A stretch of 64,000 nucleotides of DNA from Actinomadura cremea (GCF_014648495.1 NZ_BMRF01000013.1:150212-214211), one strand, 5' to 3'. Shown: positions 8,192 to 17,104, counted from the stretch's first letter. Program-made: numbers and translations. Notes: generated from the sequence alone by a model not told the origin.

Positions 8192-8830
8192 GTGGAGATC
8201 CGGACGTTCAGCGAGGACGACCGCGCCGAACTGCGGGAACTGTTCGTCCGCGCCGGTGAGGGGTCGCCCACCGAGTCATTGTGGGGGCACCCGGAATCCG
8301 AGGCGGTCATCTACCTGGATCCCTACATGGACCTCGAACAAGACTCCCTCTTCCTCGCCGTTTCCGAGGGGCGCCTCGTCGGCTATCTGACCGGCTGTCC
8401 GGACACGTCGGCCTTCCCGAGCGACGACGCCCTCCTGATGCAGGCCATCAGGAGGCACCGCCTGCTCCTCCGCCGCGAGCCCCTCGCCTTCTTCGCCCGC
8501 AGCATGGCGGACATGGCGGGGGCCGCGGTCCGGCGCCGGCCCACCTCGAAGGGCTTCGACGATCCCCGGTGGCCGGCGCACCTGCACATCAACGTCGCGT
8601 CCGAGGCCCGCGGAACCGGCGTGGCCGCCGACCTGGTGAACGCGTGGCTCGACCGTCTCCGTGCACTCGGCTCCCCCGGCTGCCATCTGCAGACATTGCG
8701 CGAGAACGCCCGCGCCGTACGTTTCTTCCGGCGCATGGGGTTCACCGAACACGGCCCGGCCCTCCTCGTCCCGGGAATCCGGAACAACGGCGAGAAATTG
8801 CACCAGCAGACGATGGTCTGGGCCCCGTAG
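8192..8830 (+). CDS. GNAT-family N-acetyltransferase
   Basis: A 212-residue acetyltransferase starting VEIRTFSEDDRAELRELF, with the acetyl-CoA-binding motif A at HINVASEARGTGVAADLVNAWL and motif B at NARAVRFFRRMGFTEHG. An unusual helical insert (roughly residues 75-125, rich in Arg and Met) sits before motif A. The GTG at 8192 fits the GGGGG site at 8182-8186; a TTG one codon upstream is also possible. The following NUDIX gene starts 35 bp downstream and may be co-transcribed. The acceptor substrate cannot be predicted. Confidence 0.85.
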   Translation: MEIRTFSEDDRAELRELFVRAGEGSPTESLWGHPESEAVIYLDPYMDLEQDSLFLAVSEGRLVGYLTGCPDTSAFPSDDALLMQAIRRHRLLLRREPLAFFARSMADMAGAAVRRRPTSKGFDDPRWPAHLHINVASEARGTGVAADLVNAWLDRLRALGSPGCHLQTLRENARAVRFFRRMGFTEHGPALLVPGIRNNGEKLHQQTMVWAP

Positions 8831-8865
8831 GACGATCGACCCGGCCGGTGCGAAATACTCGTCCG

Positions 8866-9345
8866 GTGAGGGGACGCCTGTTCAACGTGATGGCCCGCCG
8901 GATATTCGCGCCCGCCTGGCGGAAGGCGAGCGGACGCGTCCAGTGGCGCCTCGCGCGCTTCCGGCACCCGACGTTCCTCGTCTACGCGGGCGGGATCGTC
9001 CGCGACGACCAGGGCCGCATCCTCCTGCTGCGGCACCGCCTGTGGCCCCCGTACCGCGCCTGGGGGCTGCCGGGCGGCTACGTCAACGCGGGCGAACGCC
9101 TCGAGGACGGCGTGGCGCGCGAGGTCCGCGAGGAGACGTCCCTCGAGGTGACGGTCGCGAACCGCCCGCTCCGGGTGGCGAGCGGATTCCGGTTCCGCGT
9201 CGAGACCTATTACGAGGCCGAAGTGACCGGCGGACGCCTCGACCTCGACCCCGCCGAGATCCTCGAAGCACGCTGGTACGCCCTCGACGAACTCCCCGAG
9301 GAGATGTCCCCGCGCCTCCGCGCCCTCATCACCGCGCTCCCCTGA
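8866..9345 (+). CDS. NUDIX hydrolase
   Basis: 159 residues. The NUDIX box spans the residues starting GYVNAGERLEDGVA and continuing REVREETSLEV, which matches GX5EX7REUXEEXGU except that the penultimate Gly is Ser. The metal-binding glutamates are all present. A basic N-terminus (MARRIFAPAWRKASGRVQWRLARFRHP) precedes the fold and may contact nucleotide or RNA. GTG 8866 is the first plausible start; ATG 8890 is an alternative and neither has a strong ribosome site. The 3' end overlaps the decayed P450 on the other strand by 17 bp. It would hydrolyse a nucleoside-diphosphate-linked compound. Confidence 0.88.
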   Translation: MRGRLFNVMARRIFAPAWRKASGRVQWRLARFRHPTFLVYAGGIVRDDQGRILLLRHRLWPPYRAWGLPGGYVNAGERLEDGVAREVREETSLEVTVANRPLRVASGFRFRVETYYEAEVTGGRLDLDPAEILEARWYALDELPEEMSPRLRALITALP

Positions 9346-10344
9346 CCGCCACCGGCGCGACGACGAGGCCGCTCTTCGGCAGCGCGGGCGCGCTCCACGG
9401 CGGAATGGGCAAATCCTGCGCGGGAACCGTGCAGTCCATCCACCGGGTGAGCGCCGTGACCGAGACCTTCATCAGATCCTCGGTGACCCATTCGCCGGGG
9501 CAGCGGTGCCCTTCGTCATGGTCGCCGCCACCCTGCGGGACGACCGAGTACGCGTCCGGCTCCCAGCCGAGGAATCGCTCGGGGCGGAACTGCTCGGGAC
9601 GGTCCCACAAACGCGGGTCGTGGTCGATCCCGTGCAGATCGAGCAGCACCCGGCGTCCCTTCTGGAACTGGTGCCCGCGCCACGTGAAATCGTGCGCCAC
9701 GCGTGCCGCGGCGAACGGGAAGAACGGATAGAACCGCCGCACTTCCTGGACGAACGCCTCCGTCGGCTCCGGCGCGTCGTCGTCCTGCACCAGCCGCCGC
9801 CAGCTCGGGTACCCGTTCAGGGCGAGCGCCGAGAAGACGACGAACCGCGCCACCGCGACCGTCGGCCGGAGCACGTTCAGCAGCTCGACACCCGCGACCT
9901 CGGGAGGCAGCGGCCGCCCGTCCGTGTCGAGGAACCCGGCGATCCGCTCCAGCGGGGTGCCCTCCGCGGTCTCGGAGGCCCGCGCCCGGACGACGTGCCC
10001 GGCGGCCCACCGGTCGGCGAGCCTGCGCGCCGCGCGCCCGCGCAGGTAACGGGGCCCGACGGCGGCCGGGGAGTCGATCAGCGACAGCAGCACCCGGGTG
10101 ACGGCCGGCACCTGCCGCGCGTGATCGGCACGCCCGTCCACGCGCACACGGCCTCGCACAGCAGCTCGCTGACCTCGTCGAACAGCACCACCCGCCGCCC
10201 GTCCGACGCCCACGCCGCGATGCGCTCCCGCCACGGCCGCGCGGTGATGTCGCACAGGTCGTCGCGCGCCTCGGGGGCCATCAGCCACATGAACAGCGCT
10301 TTGCGGGCCCGATGGCGCTCGCCGTCCAGCGTCTGCACGCCGTC
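9329..10344 (-). pseudogene. Decayed CYP152-type P450 (fatty-acid hydroxylase/peroxygenase)
   Basis: Two minus-strand frames encode one P450. The N-terminal part (10338 down to about 10120) reads VQTLDGERHRARKALFMWLM and so on to CAWTGVP. The frame then shifts near 10115-10125, and the rest continues from DHARQVPAVTRVLL through RRFYPFFPFAAARV to the heme loop PQGGGDHDEGHRCPGE. RFYPFFPF and the GGG-HRCPGE loop are hallmarks of CYP152 peroxygenases, which hydroxylate fatty acids with H2O2. The first 70-80 residues expected before VQTLDG are absent; the sequence runs instead into the tail of a TetR gene. Frameshift plus missing 5' end means it is not functional, barring a sequencing error for the shift. 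Confidence 0.85.
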
Positions 10345-10426
10345 CTCGACTTCGACGGCCGCTTCGAGTTCGGGCCCCGGGTGATCCTCACCGGTCTGAC
10401 GGCCGAACTCGCGGGCGGGGAGTGAG
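10333..10426 (+). pseudogene. C-terminal remnant of a TetR-family regulator
   Basis: A short plus-strand frame ending at TGA reads VLDFDGRFEFGPRVILTGL and then TAELAGGE. This closely resembles the last helices of TetR_C-type repressors (the RFEFGL...L.GL pattern). Nothing of the DNA-binding domain remains upstream, where the sequence is the truncated P450 on the other strand. It marks a rearrangement junction near 10335-10350. Confidence 0.5.
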
Positions 10427-10443
10427 GGCGGCCGCCGGACATG

Positions 10444-12423
10444 TCAGGGGCGGAGGGTGCCGGCGCCGAGGCCCTCCAGGCCGAGGGTCAGCACCTGGTC
10501 GCCGGCCTCCTGGGCGGCGCGGAGGGCCGTTTCGAGGTCGGTGAGGCGGCGGAACGCCTCGCCGTATCCGGCCTGCTCGTCGAGGGCGAGGCGGGGCAGG
10601 CGGGCGCGGCGGACGTCGAACCGGGCGGACGACGTGGAGCTGCGCAGGTTCGCGCCGCGGGCGCCGAGGCGGAGCCAGCCCGCGACGAAGTCGGGGTCGG
10701 TCCGGGCGGGGTCGACGCGGACGATGGTCAGGCCGGGCCCGAGGACCGGGCCGTCCTCGGCGGCGACGCGCGCGATCGGGTGGCGGGCGATCTGGGAGAC
10801 GACGATGTCGCGGGCCCGGATCCGGACGTGGTCGTCGTCGGGAGCCGCGGAGCCGGTGGGCCCGCGCCCGCGGGCGGCGTCCTCGAGCGTCAGGACGGGC
10901 ACGGTGCCCTCGTCCATCCGGATGCGGGGCGACACGCGCAGGACCTCCAGGACGCCGGCCTTCGCCAGTTCGCCGATCGTGGTCATGGCGGGTTCGTCGC
11001 CGCCCCGGGCCTGTTTCAGCACCGCCAGCGCGTCGACGGCTCGGGGCAGTTCGACGGCCGCGGTCTCGAGGCGTTCGCGTTCGCGGGTGAAGGCGCCCCC
11101 GGTGGCGGGCGCGCCGCGCTGCGGCAGGTGGCGCGCGGGGTTGAGGTCGACCTCGTCGTCGAGCAGGTCGATGATGCGGACGACGGTCGCGGCGCCGCGC
11201 TGCGGACGGCCGTCGAGGTAGCGGCGCCACGCGTCCACCGCGGCCGGGTGGTAGGCGTCGGGTTCGGCGGACACGTCCGCCATCAGGACGTCGTCGGCGG
11301 GCGGGTCCCCGGGCGCGGGGCGGCGCAGCACCCAGACCGACACCGCGACGGCCATGTTCGGGACGGCGCCCGCGGGCAGCCCGACGACCGCGCGCAGCGC
11401 CCCCCGGCGCAGGAGTTCGGCGCGGATGCGGCGGCCGGACCGGCGGTTCGCGACGGCCGGGGGGATCAGCATGGCGACGAGGCCGCCGGGCGCGGCGTGC
11501 GCGAGCCCGTGCTGGAGCCAGGCCAGCTCGGACTCCATCCGGGGCGGGAGCCCGTACTCCCATCGGGCGTCGCCGGTGAGGTCCTCGTAGCCCCAGTTGC
11601 GGTCGTTGAACGGCGGGTTCGTGACGACGAGGTCGGCGGTGCGTCCGGCGAACGCGTCGTCGCGCAGGGAGTCGCCCGGACGGACCTCGCCTGGGGCGCC
11701 GCGCAGTGCGAGCTGTACCGCCGTCATGCGCGCGGTCGTCTCGTCTATCTCCTGGCCTAGGAGTGCTTGCACGTTCTTGTAGACGTCCTGCGCGGTGGTC
11801 AAGAACGCACCCGTCCCGCATGCGGGGTCGAGGACGGTGCGGGGTGTTTCCGTGGGGAAGTCCAGCATCAGGCGGACGACCGGTTCGGGCGTCATGTACA
11901 CGCGCCGACTGTGGTGCTCCAGGTAGCGCGTCCGGAGGAACTCGAACGCGTCCGCGGTGCCGAACTCGTCGGCGAGCCCGGCCAGCGCGCGCGCCAGCGG
12001 GACCTGCGCGGCGGTGTCGAAGGAGGCGGGGAGCCCGTCGGTGTGCGCGCGGACCGCGTCGGCGAGGGCCTCGCCGACGCGGTCGTCCGGTGCGTCGGAC
12101 AGGTCGCGCCAGCGGGCGGGGTCGGCGTGCAGGGCGAGCAGGAACGCCCCGGCGAAGGACATGACCTCGGACAGCTCGACGTCGCCGGCGGCGGCCTGCC
12201 GGAGGGTCTGCCAGACGCGCTCGCGCACCGGGGGGTCGGCGAGCTTGCCCTGGTCGCGCAGCCAGTCCTCGATCTGGCCGAGGGAGAAGGTGGGACTGGT
12301 GGCCGTGCCGCCGACCGGCAGCGGGAAGTCGTCGTGGCGACGCCGCCAGTTGCTCACCGCCGCGCGCCCCACCCCGGCCAATCGGGCGATGTCGGCAGCG
12401 GTCACCGTCGCATCGTTCGACAC
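10444..12423 (-). CDS. N6-adenine DNA methyltransferase (HsdM-like) with N-terminal HTH
   Basis: 659 residues. Residues 8-35 form a MerR/AlpA-like HTH (ADIARLAGVGRAAVSNWRRR). A helical N-terminal HsdM-like region follows, with YLEHHSRRVYMTPEPVVRLM. The methyltransferase core has motif I LDPACGTGAFL and the catalytic NPPF (VVTNPPFNDRNWGYE). The last 200 residues (from about 450) resemble a single target-recognition half-domain of a specificity subunit rather than a complete HsdS. It should transfer methyl from SAM to adenine N6. GTG 12423 follows GGAGGGAG. No HsdR, separate HsdS or other defence nuclease is adjacent, so it may be an orphan or regulatory methylase. It faces the RNase H gene across a 216-bp spacer. 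Confidence 0.85.
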   Translation of the reverse strand: MSNDATVTAADIARLAGVGRAAVSNWRRRHDDFPLPVGGTATSPTFSLGQIEDWLRDQGKLADPPVRERVWQTLRQAAAGDVELSEVMSFAGAFLLALHADPARWRDLSDAPDDRVGEALADAVRAHTDGLPASFDTAAQVPLARALAGLADEFGTADAFEFLRTRYLEHHSRRVYMTPEPVVRLMLDFPTETPRTVLDPACGTGAFLTTAQDVYKNVQALLGQEIDETTARMTAVQLALRGAPGEVRPGDSLRDDAFAGRTADLVVTNPPFNDRNWGYEDLTGDARWEYGLPPRMESELAWLQHGLAHAAPGGLVAMLIPPAVANRRSGRRIRAELLRRGALRAVVGLPAGAVPNMAVAVSVWVLRRPAPGDPPADDVLMADVSAEPDAYHPAAVDAWRRYLDGRPQRGAATVVRIIDLLDDEVDLNPARHLPQRGAPATGGAFTRERERLETAAVELPRAVDALAVLKQARGGDEPAMTTIGELAKAGVLEVLRVSPRIRMDEGTVPVLTLEDAARGRGPTGSAAPDDDHVRIRARDIVVSQIARHPIARVAAEDGPVLGPGLTIVRVDPARTDPDFVAGWLRLGARGANLRSSTSSARFDVRRARLPRLALDEQAGYGEAFRRLTDLETALRAAQEAGDQVLTLGLEGLGAGTLRP

Positions 12424-12566
12424 ACCAGCACTCCCTCCAGCCGACGTTCAGGCGGCGTTCAGTGATCAAACCTTAGCGGTACCGGGCCGACCAGCCCGGT
12501 TGACCTCGTTCACGCTATCGCGGATCGGTGCCCTCGCCGCCTTTCCGACGTTCGAGTGAACTGTGG

Positions 12567-12620
12567 TTGATTGAGTACACAGTCGTGTTGTACTTTGATG
12601 CACACATCAAGCACTGTGCT
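12567..12620 (+). promoter_or_regulatory. Promoter with three consecutive perfect inverted repeats upstream of the RNase H gene
   Basis: A -35 TTGATT (12567-12572) and -10 TACTTT (12591-12596) are separated by 18 bases. AGTACA (12574-12579) and TGTACT (12589-12594), an inverted repeat with a 9-base spacer, fills the promoter core. It is followed immediately by TTGATG-CACA-CATCAA (12595-12610) and AGCAC-T-GTGCT (12610-12620). Such density suggests one or more repressor operators or a structured 5' end. The regulator is unknown. Confidence 0.55.
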
Positions 12621-12639
12621 GGACGAGAGCGGAGCCGTC

Positions 12640-13539
12640 ATGGGAGTTCCGAGAGGCCGCAGGACCGTCCCGACCATGCCGTTGAAGGAGTTCGACGATG
12701 CCCAGGCGCGGATGCCGGCCCGGGTCGCGGCGCGGACGCAGCCGATGCGGGCGTGCGCCACCCGGGCTCTCGGCTGCCCCTGCTGCGGTGTCGCACGGCG
12801 GCTGCTGCGGCTGTGCTTCGCGGCCGTCCGGTACGGCGACGAGGAGAGCGCCGAGATGCTCGCCGGCGAGGCCGAGCACTACCTCGGCGCCGGCCCCCAC
12901 TCCCCCGCATGCCCGCAGGCCACGCCGCCGCCCGCACCGGTCCGGTGGCCGCCGGTCCGGGGACGGGTGCCGGTCCGGGGACGGGCGCCGGCCCGGCGCG
13001 GGCGTCCCGGTCCCCTCGTCGCCGCGACCGACGCGAGCGTCCGGGACGGGGCCTACGGGATCGGCTACGTCGTCGACGACGGCCGCTGGGGGATGCGCGC
13101 ACGCCCCTTCCGCCACCAGGACCCGACCGGCCCCAGCACGGTGCTGGTCGGCGAACTGAGAGCGGTGGACCTGCTGCTCGACGACGTCGGCGACGCGCCG
13201 GACCTGCTCCTGCTCGTCGACAGCCTGCCCGCGCTGCGCTATCTGCGGGCCTGGCACCGCGGCGACGCGTCCCGGTTCCCGGCCGGGTACGACCGGCGGC
13301 CGCGCCGCGCCGGACCGGCGACGCTCGTCCGGCTCGCCGAACGCGTCGCGCACCGTCCCGGCCTGCGCACCGAGCACGTCAAGGGCCACTCCGGCCACCC
13401 GCTCAACGAGACCGCCGACTCCCTGGCGTCCATCGCCCGCCGGGCCCTCGCCGACCCCTTCGACTCCACCGCCCGCGCCGAGGGCCTCGTCGCGGCGTTC
13501 CTGCGGGCCTGGCACGACGGCCACGGGCTCGCCGCCTGA
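12640..13539 (+). CDS. RNase H-fold protein (ribonuclease HI-like domain with Cys-rich N-terminus)
   Basis: 299 residues. The C-terminal half carries an RNase H fold with the catalytic set: Asp in AATDASVRDGAYGIGY, Glu in LVGELRAVDLLL, Asp in LLLVDSLPAL, then His and Asp in VKGHSGHPLNETADSLAS. The N-terminal 75 residues contain CATRALGCPCCGVARRLLRLC, a possible metal site. An Arg/Pro linker with two near-identical RGR repeats follows. The family cuts RNA in RNA:DNA hybrids. ATG 12640 follows GAGCGGAG by 5 bases; ATG 12676 is a weaker alternative. It lies between the methylase and helicase genes, behind a palindromic promoter, so tight control is likely. Confidence 0.75.
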   Translation: MGVPRGRRTVPTMPLKEFDDAQARMPARVAARTQPMRACATRALGCPCCGVARRLLRLCFAAVRYGDEESAEMLAGEAEHYLGAGPHSPACPQATPPPAPVRWPPVRGRVPVRGRAPARRGRPGPLVAATDASVRDGAYGIGYVVDDGRWGMRARPFRHQDPTGPSTVLVGELRAVDLLLDDVGDAPDLLLLVDSLPALRYLRAWHRGDASRFPAGYDRRPRRAGPATLVRLAERVAHRPGLRTEHVKGHSGHPLNETADSLASIARRALADPFDSTARAEGLVAAFLRAWHDGHGLAA

Positions 13540-13565
13540 CCTCCAGACAGATACGGAGCACCACT

Positions 13566-14288
13566 GTGAATCCCGGAAACCCCATGGATCCCGGTAACCC
13601 CGGCCCCGGCTCGCGGTACCCGAGCGCGCCCGGCCCGCACCCGGGCCCGCCCGTCCCGATGCCGCCCCACGGGCACCTTCCTCCCCCGCCGAAGCGGCGC
13701 GGCAAGGGCTGCCTCTACGCGGTCGCCGGCGGCGTCGCGGCCCTGGTGCTGATGGGCGCCTGCGGGGCGCTCGTCAGCAGCGCGTCCGACCCGGCGGCCA
13801 CGTCGTCCGAGGCCGGGACGGGCGGCGACGGGGCCGCCGCGGAAGGCGAGAAGGGCGCGAAGCCCGAGAAGAAGGAGAAGGTCGCCAACGGGATCGGCCG
13901 CGAGTACCGGGACGGCAAGTTCGCGTTCACGGTCACGAAGGTGCAGAAGGGCGTCGAACGGGTCGGGAACGAGTACGCGGGCTCGGACGCGCAGGGACGG
14001 TTCGTCCTCGTCCACATCACCGTCGAGAACATCGGCGACGAGGCGCGCATGTTCGACGGGACGAACCAGACGCTCATCGACACCGGGGGCCGCGAGTTCC
14101 AGGCCGACACCGAGGCGGCCATCTGGAGCAACCAGGAGACGCGGTCGTTCCTCGAGCAGATCAACCCCGGGAACGCGGTGCGGGGCGTCGTGATCTTCGA
14201 TGTCCCGGAGAACGTGAAGCTCAAGGCCATCGAACTCCACGACTCGATGTTCTCCGGCGGCGTCACCGTACCCCTGGGCGGCCGCTGA
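13566..14288 (+). CDS. DUF4352-containing membrane-anchored protein
   Basis: 240 residues. A Pro/Gly-rich N-terminal tail (about 1-43) ends in KRRGKG. One transmembrane segment (CLYAVAGGVAALVLMGACGALV, about 49-70) and an acidic/lysine-rich linker follow. An extracytoplasmic DUF4352 immunoglobulin-like domain runs from about 110 to 230, with its usual FVLVHITVENIGDEARMF signature. The GTG at 13566 follows GGAG. The short gap to the RNase H gene (27 bp) suggests co-transcription. Proteins of this type are found in many Gram-positive genomes as cell-surface factors without known biochemical function. Confidence 0.85.
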   Translation: MNPGNPMDPGNPGPGSRYPSAPGPHPGPPVPMPPHGHLPPPPKRRGKGCLYAVAGGVAALVLMGACGALVSSASDPAATSSEAGTGGDGAAAEGEKGAKPEKKEKVANGIGREYRDGKFAFTVTKVQKGVERVGNEYAGSDAQGRFVLVHITVENIGDEARMFDGTNQTLIDTGGREFQADTEAAIWSNQETRSFLEQINPGNAVRGVVIFDVPENVKLKAIELHDSMFSGGVTVPLGGR

Positions 14289-14388
14289 CCCGCCGCCCCC
14301 CGGCGGCCCGAACGGATCGACCGGCAACCGCCGACGCCCCCCGCGCGTCCTGCATCACACCGACGACACAACGGACGGGAGTCCCGGC

Positions 14389-17004
14389 TTGACCGATCGC
14401 CACGCCACGCTCGCCGAGGAGCAACGCGCCGTCGACCACGCCTACCGCTGCTACGAACGCGTCTTCGCGGAGAACCGGGAGAAGTTCCGCCCGTCGGACG
14501 TGACGGACTCGCACGCCGGTACCGCGTTCATCCCGGACGTCGCACCCGAGGTGCGGCTCGAGGGCGACCTCGACGGCGAGTCCCTGGTCATCGCACGTGT
14601 GGACGCCGCGGAGGACGGCGGCACCAGAACCTGGTACATCGGGCGCCGTCTCGTCAGGGACGAGGCGTACGAACCGATCGTCATCAACTGGCAGGCCCCG
14701 CAGGCGACCGCCTGGATGCTGCGCCGGGCGGACGAGCCGGGCGACCTGCGGCTGCGGCGCAAGCTCCGCTGCGAGCGCGCCCGGGTCAGGGACTACCTCG
14801 ACGACATCGGGACGGCGCCGACCGTGGTGCCGCGTCCGTCCACCGCCGCCGCGCCTCCGGCCGTCCCCGCGCCGCCCGGGGAAGACGCCCCGACCGCCGG
14901 AACCCGCACGCCCGCGGACACCGGTCCGGCCGCGGAGCCGGACCCGCCCACCTCCTACATCGACCGGCTGCGCGGCTTCCTCCTGGAAGACCTCGACCGG
15001 GCCCGCGACGGGGACATGCGCGACATCATCGAGACCATCCAGCGGGAGCAGCTCCTGCTGGTGTCCGACGCGCGCGACGGCGTCCTCGTGATCCAGGGCG
15101 GGCCGGGCACCGGCAAGACGGCGGTGGGGCTGCACCGGATCTCCTGGCTCCTGTTCAACCGCGACTTCACCACGGGGGAGGTCCTCGTCGTCGGCCCCCA
15201 CCGCCGCTTCCTCGACTATGTACGCGGCGTCCTCCCGCGCCTCGGGACCCACGATGTGAAGACCGTGGAGCTGAGCAGGCTGTGGGACGCGCCGCGCGGC
15301 GTCGATCCGCCGGCGGCCCGGCTCGTCAAGTCCGACGCCCGGATGGCGCGGGTGCTCCGGCGGGCGGTCCGCGGCCTTCCCCGGACGCACGTGCTCGACC
15401 AGTCACGCGAGGGCGGGTACGAGGTCGTCTTCGAGGGGGTGCCGCTGCGGGTGCCGAGCGAGGACCTGCACGAGTTCGTCGACCTGGAGGGCGACGCCCC
15501 GTACTCCGTCCGCCGGGCGAAGTTCAACGCCCGGCTGCTCGACCGGCTGACGGACCTGTTCGCGGCGCGCCGCCCGCGCCAGGACGGCGGGGTGCGCCAG
15601 CGGCTCGCGCGCAACCCGAAGGTCGTCGGGCTCGTCAACATGGTCTGGCCGAACGTCACCGCCGAGACCGTCCTGCGCGGCCTGCTCAACGATGCCGGAA
15701 CACTGCGGACGGCCGCCGAGGGCGTCCTCGACGCGGACGAACAGGCCGCGATCGCCCGTCGATCCGCGGCGCGCATCGGGGAGGAGCCCTGGTCGGCCGA
15801 GGACCGGGTGTGCCTGGAGGAGCTGCGCGCCCTCATGAGCGGCGACGGCGGGCCCCGCTACCGGCACATCATGGTCGACGAGGCGCAGGACCTGACCCCC
15901 ATGCAGGCCCGCGCGCTGGCGCGCCGCTGCCCGAGCGGGTCCATGACCGTTCTCGGTGACCTCGCGCAGACCACCCGCGACCACGTGCACCGGGACTGGT
16001 CCGTCCTCGGCACGGCGCTCGCCGGGGCGGACGGCTGGCATCTCGCGGAGCTGACCGTCGGATATCGCGTCCCGCACGAGGTGATGAGGTTCGCCGAACC
16101 GCTCGCACGGGCCGTCACCCCCGGCGCCGCGTTCCCGCGCTCGCTCCGCACGGGCGCGCCGGACGCGGTCGCGGTGGTCCGGGCGGAGCCTGACCGCTTG
16201 GTCGGCGAGGCCATGTCTCGGGCGCGTACGCTGCTCTCGTCGGCCGCCGACGGCCGCTCCGTCGCGGTGATCGTTCCCGACGGCCTGCGGGACGCCGTGC
16301 CCGCCGTCGATCGCGCCGTCGTCATCGGCGCCGCCGATGCCAAGGGGCTCGAGTTCGACCACGTCGTCCTCGTCGAACCGGCCGCCATCGTGGGCGAGGG
16401 TCTGAGCGGGGCCGGACGGCTCTACGTGGCCGCCACCCGATGCACCCGCTCGCTCACCGTGGTGCACTCCGCCCCGCTGCCCCGCGTCCTGCTGCCCGGC
16501 TCCGACGCACCCGACGAAACCCGGAAGGACACCGAAGTGACCAACGAGTCCGCCGACGGATTCGAAGCGTTCGTCGCGGAGATCGAGGCCGCGGTGCGCG
16601 AAGAGCGGAGCAGCACCGTCCATGAGAACGTGCGGCACGCCCTGATCTCCGAGCTCTACGGCGCGGGGCTCGTCCCCACGGTCGACTCCCCCACCGCCGA
16701 CGTCATCTGCGACGGGCCGTGCGGCAGAATCCTGTACGAGGTGCTCGGCGAGAGAGGCACCACCTACCGTCACATGCGCGACGCCGTCCTGCGGATTCTG
16801 GAGGTCCAGCACGCCGAGGGAGACCGCGCCGACCTGCGGGTTCTCGTCCTGCCCGAAGCCCCGGCCGAAGCATGGGCGCCCGACGTCCTCGCCGAGGCGT
16901 TCGGGATGTCGGTCATCTGGCGGGACGGCTCCGCGTGGGACGGGCGGGACGTGTCCTCGGCACTCGGCCGCAACGACCCGCCCGGCGGCCGAGAGGGCCG
17001 CTAG
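14389..17004 (+). CDS. HelD-like SF1 ATPase with an extra C-terminal domain
   Basis: 871 residues. The N-terminal coiled-coil arm (EEQRAVDHAYRCYERVFAENREKF) and FIPDVAPEVRLEGDLDGESL are typical of HelD/HelR proteins, which bind and recycle RNA polymerase and can release rifampicin. The ATPase core has Walker A GGPGTGKT (about 237-244), Walker B IMVDEAQDL (about 494-502), GLEFDHVVLVEP and YVAATRC. Beyond residue 710 an extension not usual in HelD reads VHENVRHALISELYG, ADVICDGPCGRILYEVLG and YRHMRDAVLRILEVQ, which resembles a PD-(D/E)XK-like fold but without the lysine. TTG 14389 follows GGACGGGAG. The nuclease gene lies 130 bp downstream. Confidence 0.88.
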   Translation: MTDRHATLAEEQRAVDHAYRCYERVFAENREKFRPSDVTDSHAGTAFIPDVAPEVRLEGDLDGESLVIARVDAAEDGGTRTWYIGRRLVRDEAYEPIVINWQAPQATAWMLRRADEPGDLRLRRKLRCERARVRDYLDDIGTAPTVVPRPSTAAAPPAVPAPPGEDAPTAGTRTPADTGPAAEPDPPTSYIDRLRGFLLEDLDRARDGDMRDIIETIQREQLLLVSDARDGVLVIQGGPGTGKTAVGLHRISWLLFNRDFTTGEVLVVGPHRRFLDYVRGVLPRLGTHDVKTVELSRLWDAPRGVDPPAARLVKSDARMARVLRRAVRGLPRTHVLDQSREGGYEVVFEGVPLRVPSEDLHEFVDLEGDAPYSVRRAKFNARLLDRLTDLFAARRPRQDGGVRQRLARNPKVVGLVNMVWPNVTAETVLRGLLNDAGTLRTAAEGVLDADEQAAIARRSAARIGEEPWSAEDRVCLEELRALMSGDGGPRYRHIMVDEAQDLTPMQARALARRCPSGSMTVLGDLAQTTRDHVHRDWSVLGTALAGADGWHLAELTVGYRVPHEVMRFAEPLARAVTPGAAFPRSLRTGAPDAVAVVRAEPDRLVGEAMSRARTLLSSAADGRSVAVIVPDGLRDAVPAVDRAVVIGAADAKGLEFDHVVLVEPAAIVGEGLSGAGRLYVAATRCTRSLTVVHSAPLPRVLLPGSDAPDETRKDTEVTNESADGFEAFVAEIEAAVREERSSTVHENVRHALISELYGAGLVPTVDSPTADVICDGPCGRILYEVLGERGTTYRHMRDAVLRILEVQHAEGDRADLRVLVLPEAPAEAWAPDVLAEAFGMSVIWRDGSAWDGRDVSSALGRNDPPGGREGR

Positions 17005-17076
17005 AACTAACAGCGCCTCGTGTGCGATCGATGGCCGGACATCAACGGAGCCACTACCACCTCTCCTAAATGCCGG

Positions 17077-17104
17077 TTGATGGAATTCACGCATGATCTA
17101 ATGA
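17077..17104 (+). promoter_or_regulatory. Possible promoter of the Fe-S nuclease gene
   Basis: TTGATG (17077-17082), 16-base spacer, TAATGA (17099-17104), in an AT-rich stretch between the helicase and nuclease genes. The initiation point would fall about 25 nt before the ATG at 17135. Confidence 0.4.

Noticed and set aside
8281-8865. N-terminal extension of the NUDIX frame back to 8281
   Set aside because: The upstream in-frame translation is a shadow of the GNAT gene; homology starts only near 8866.
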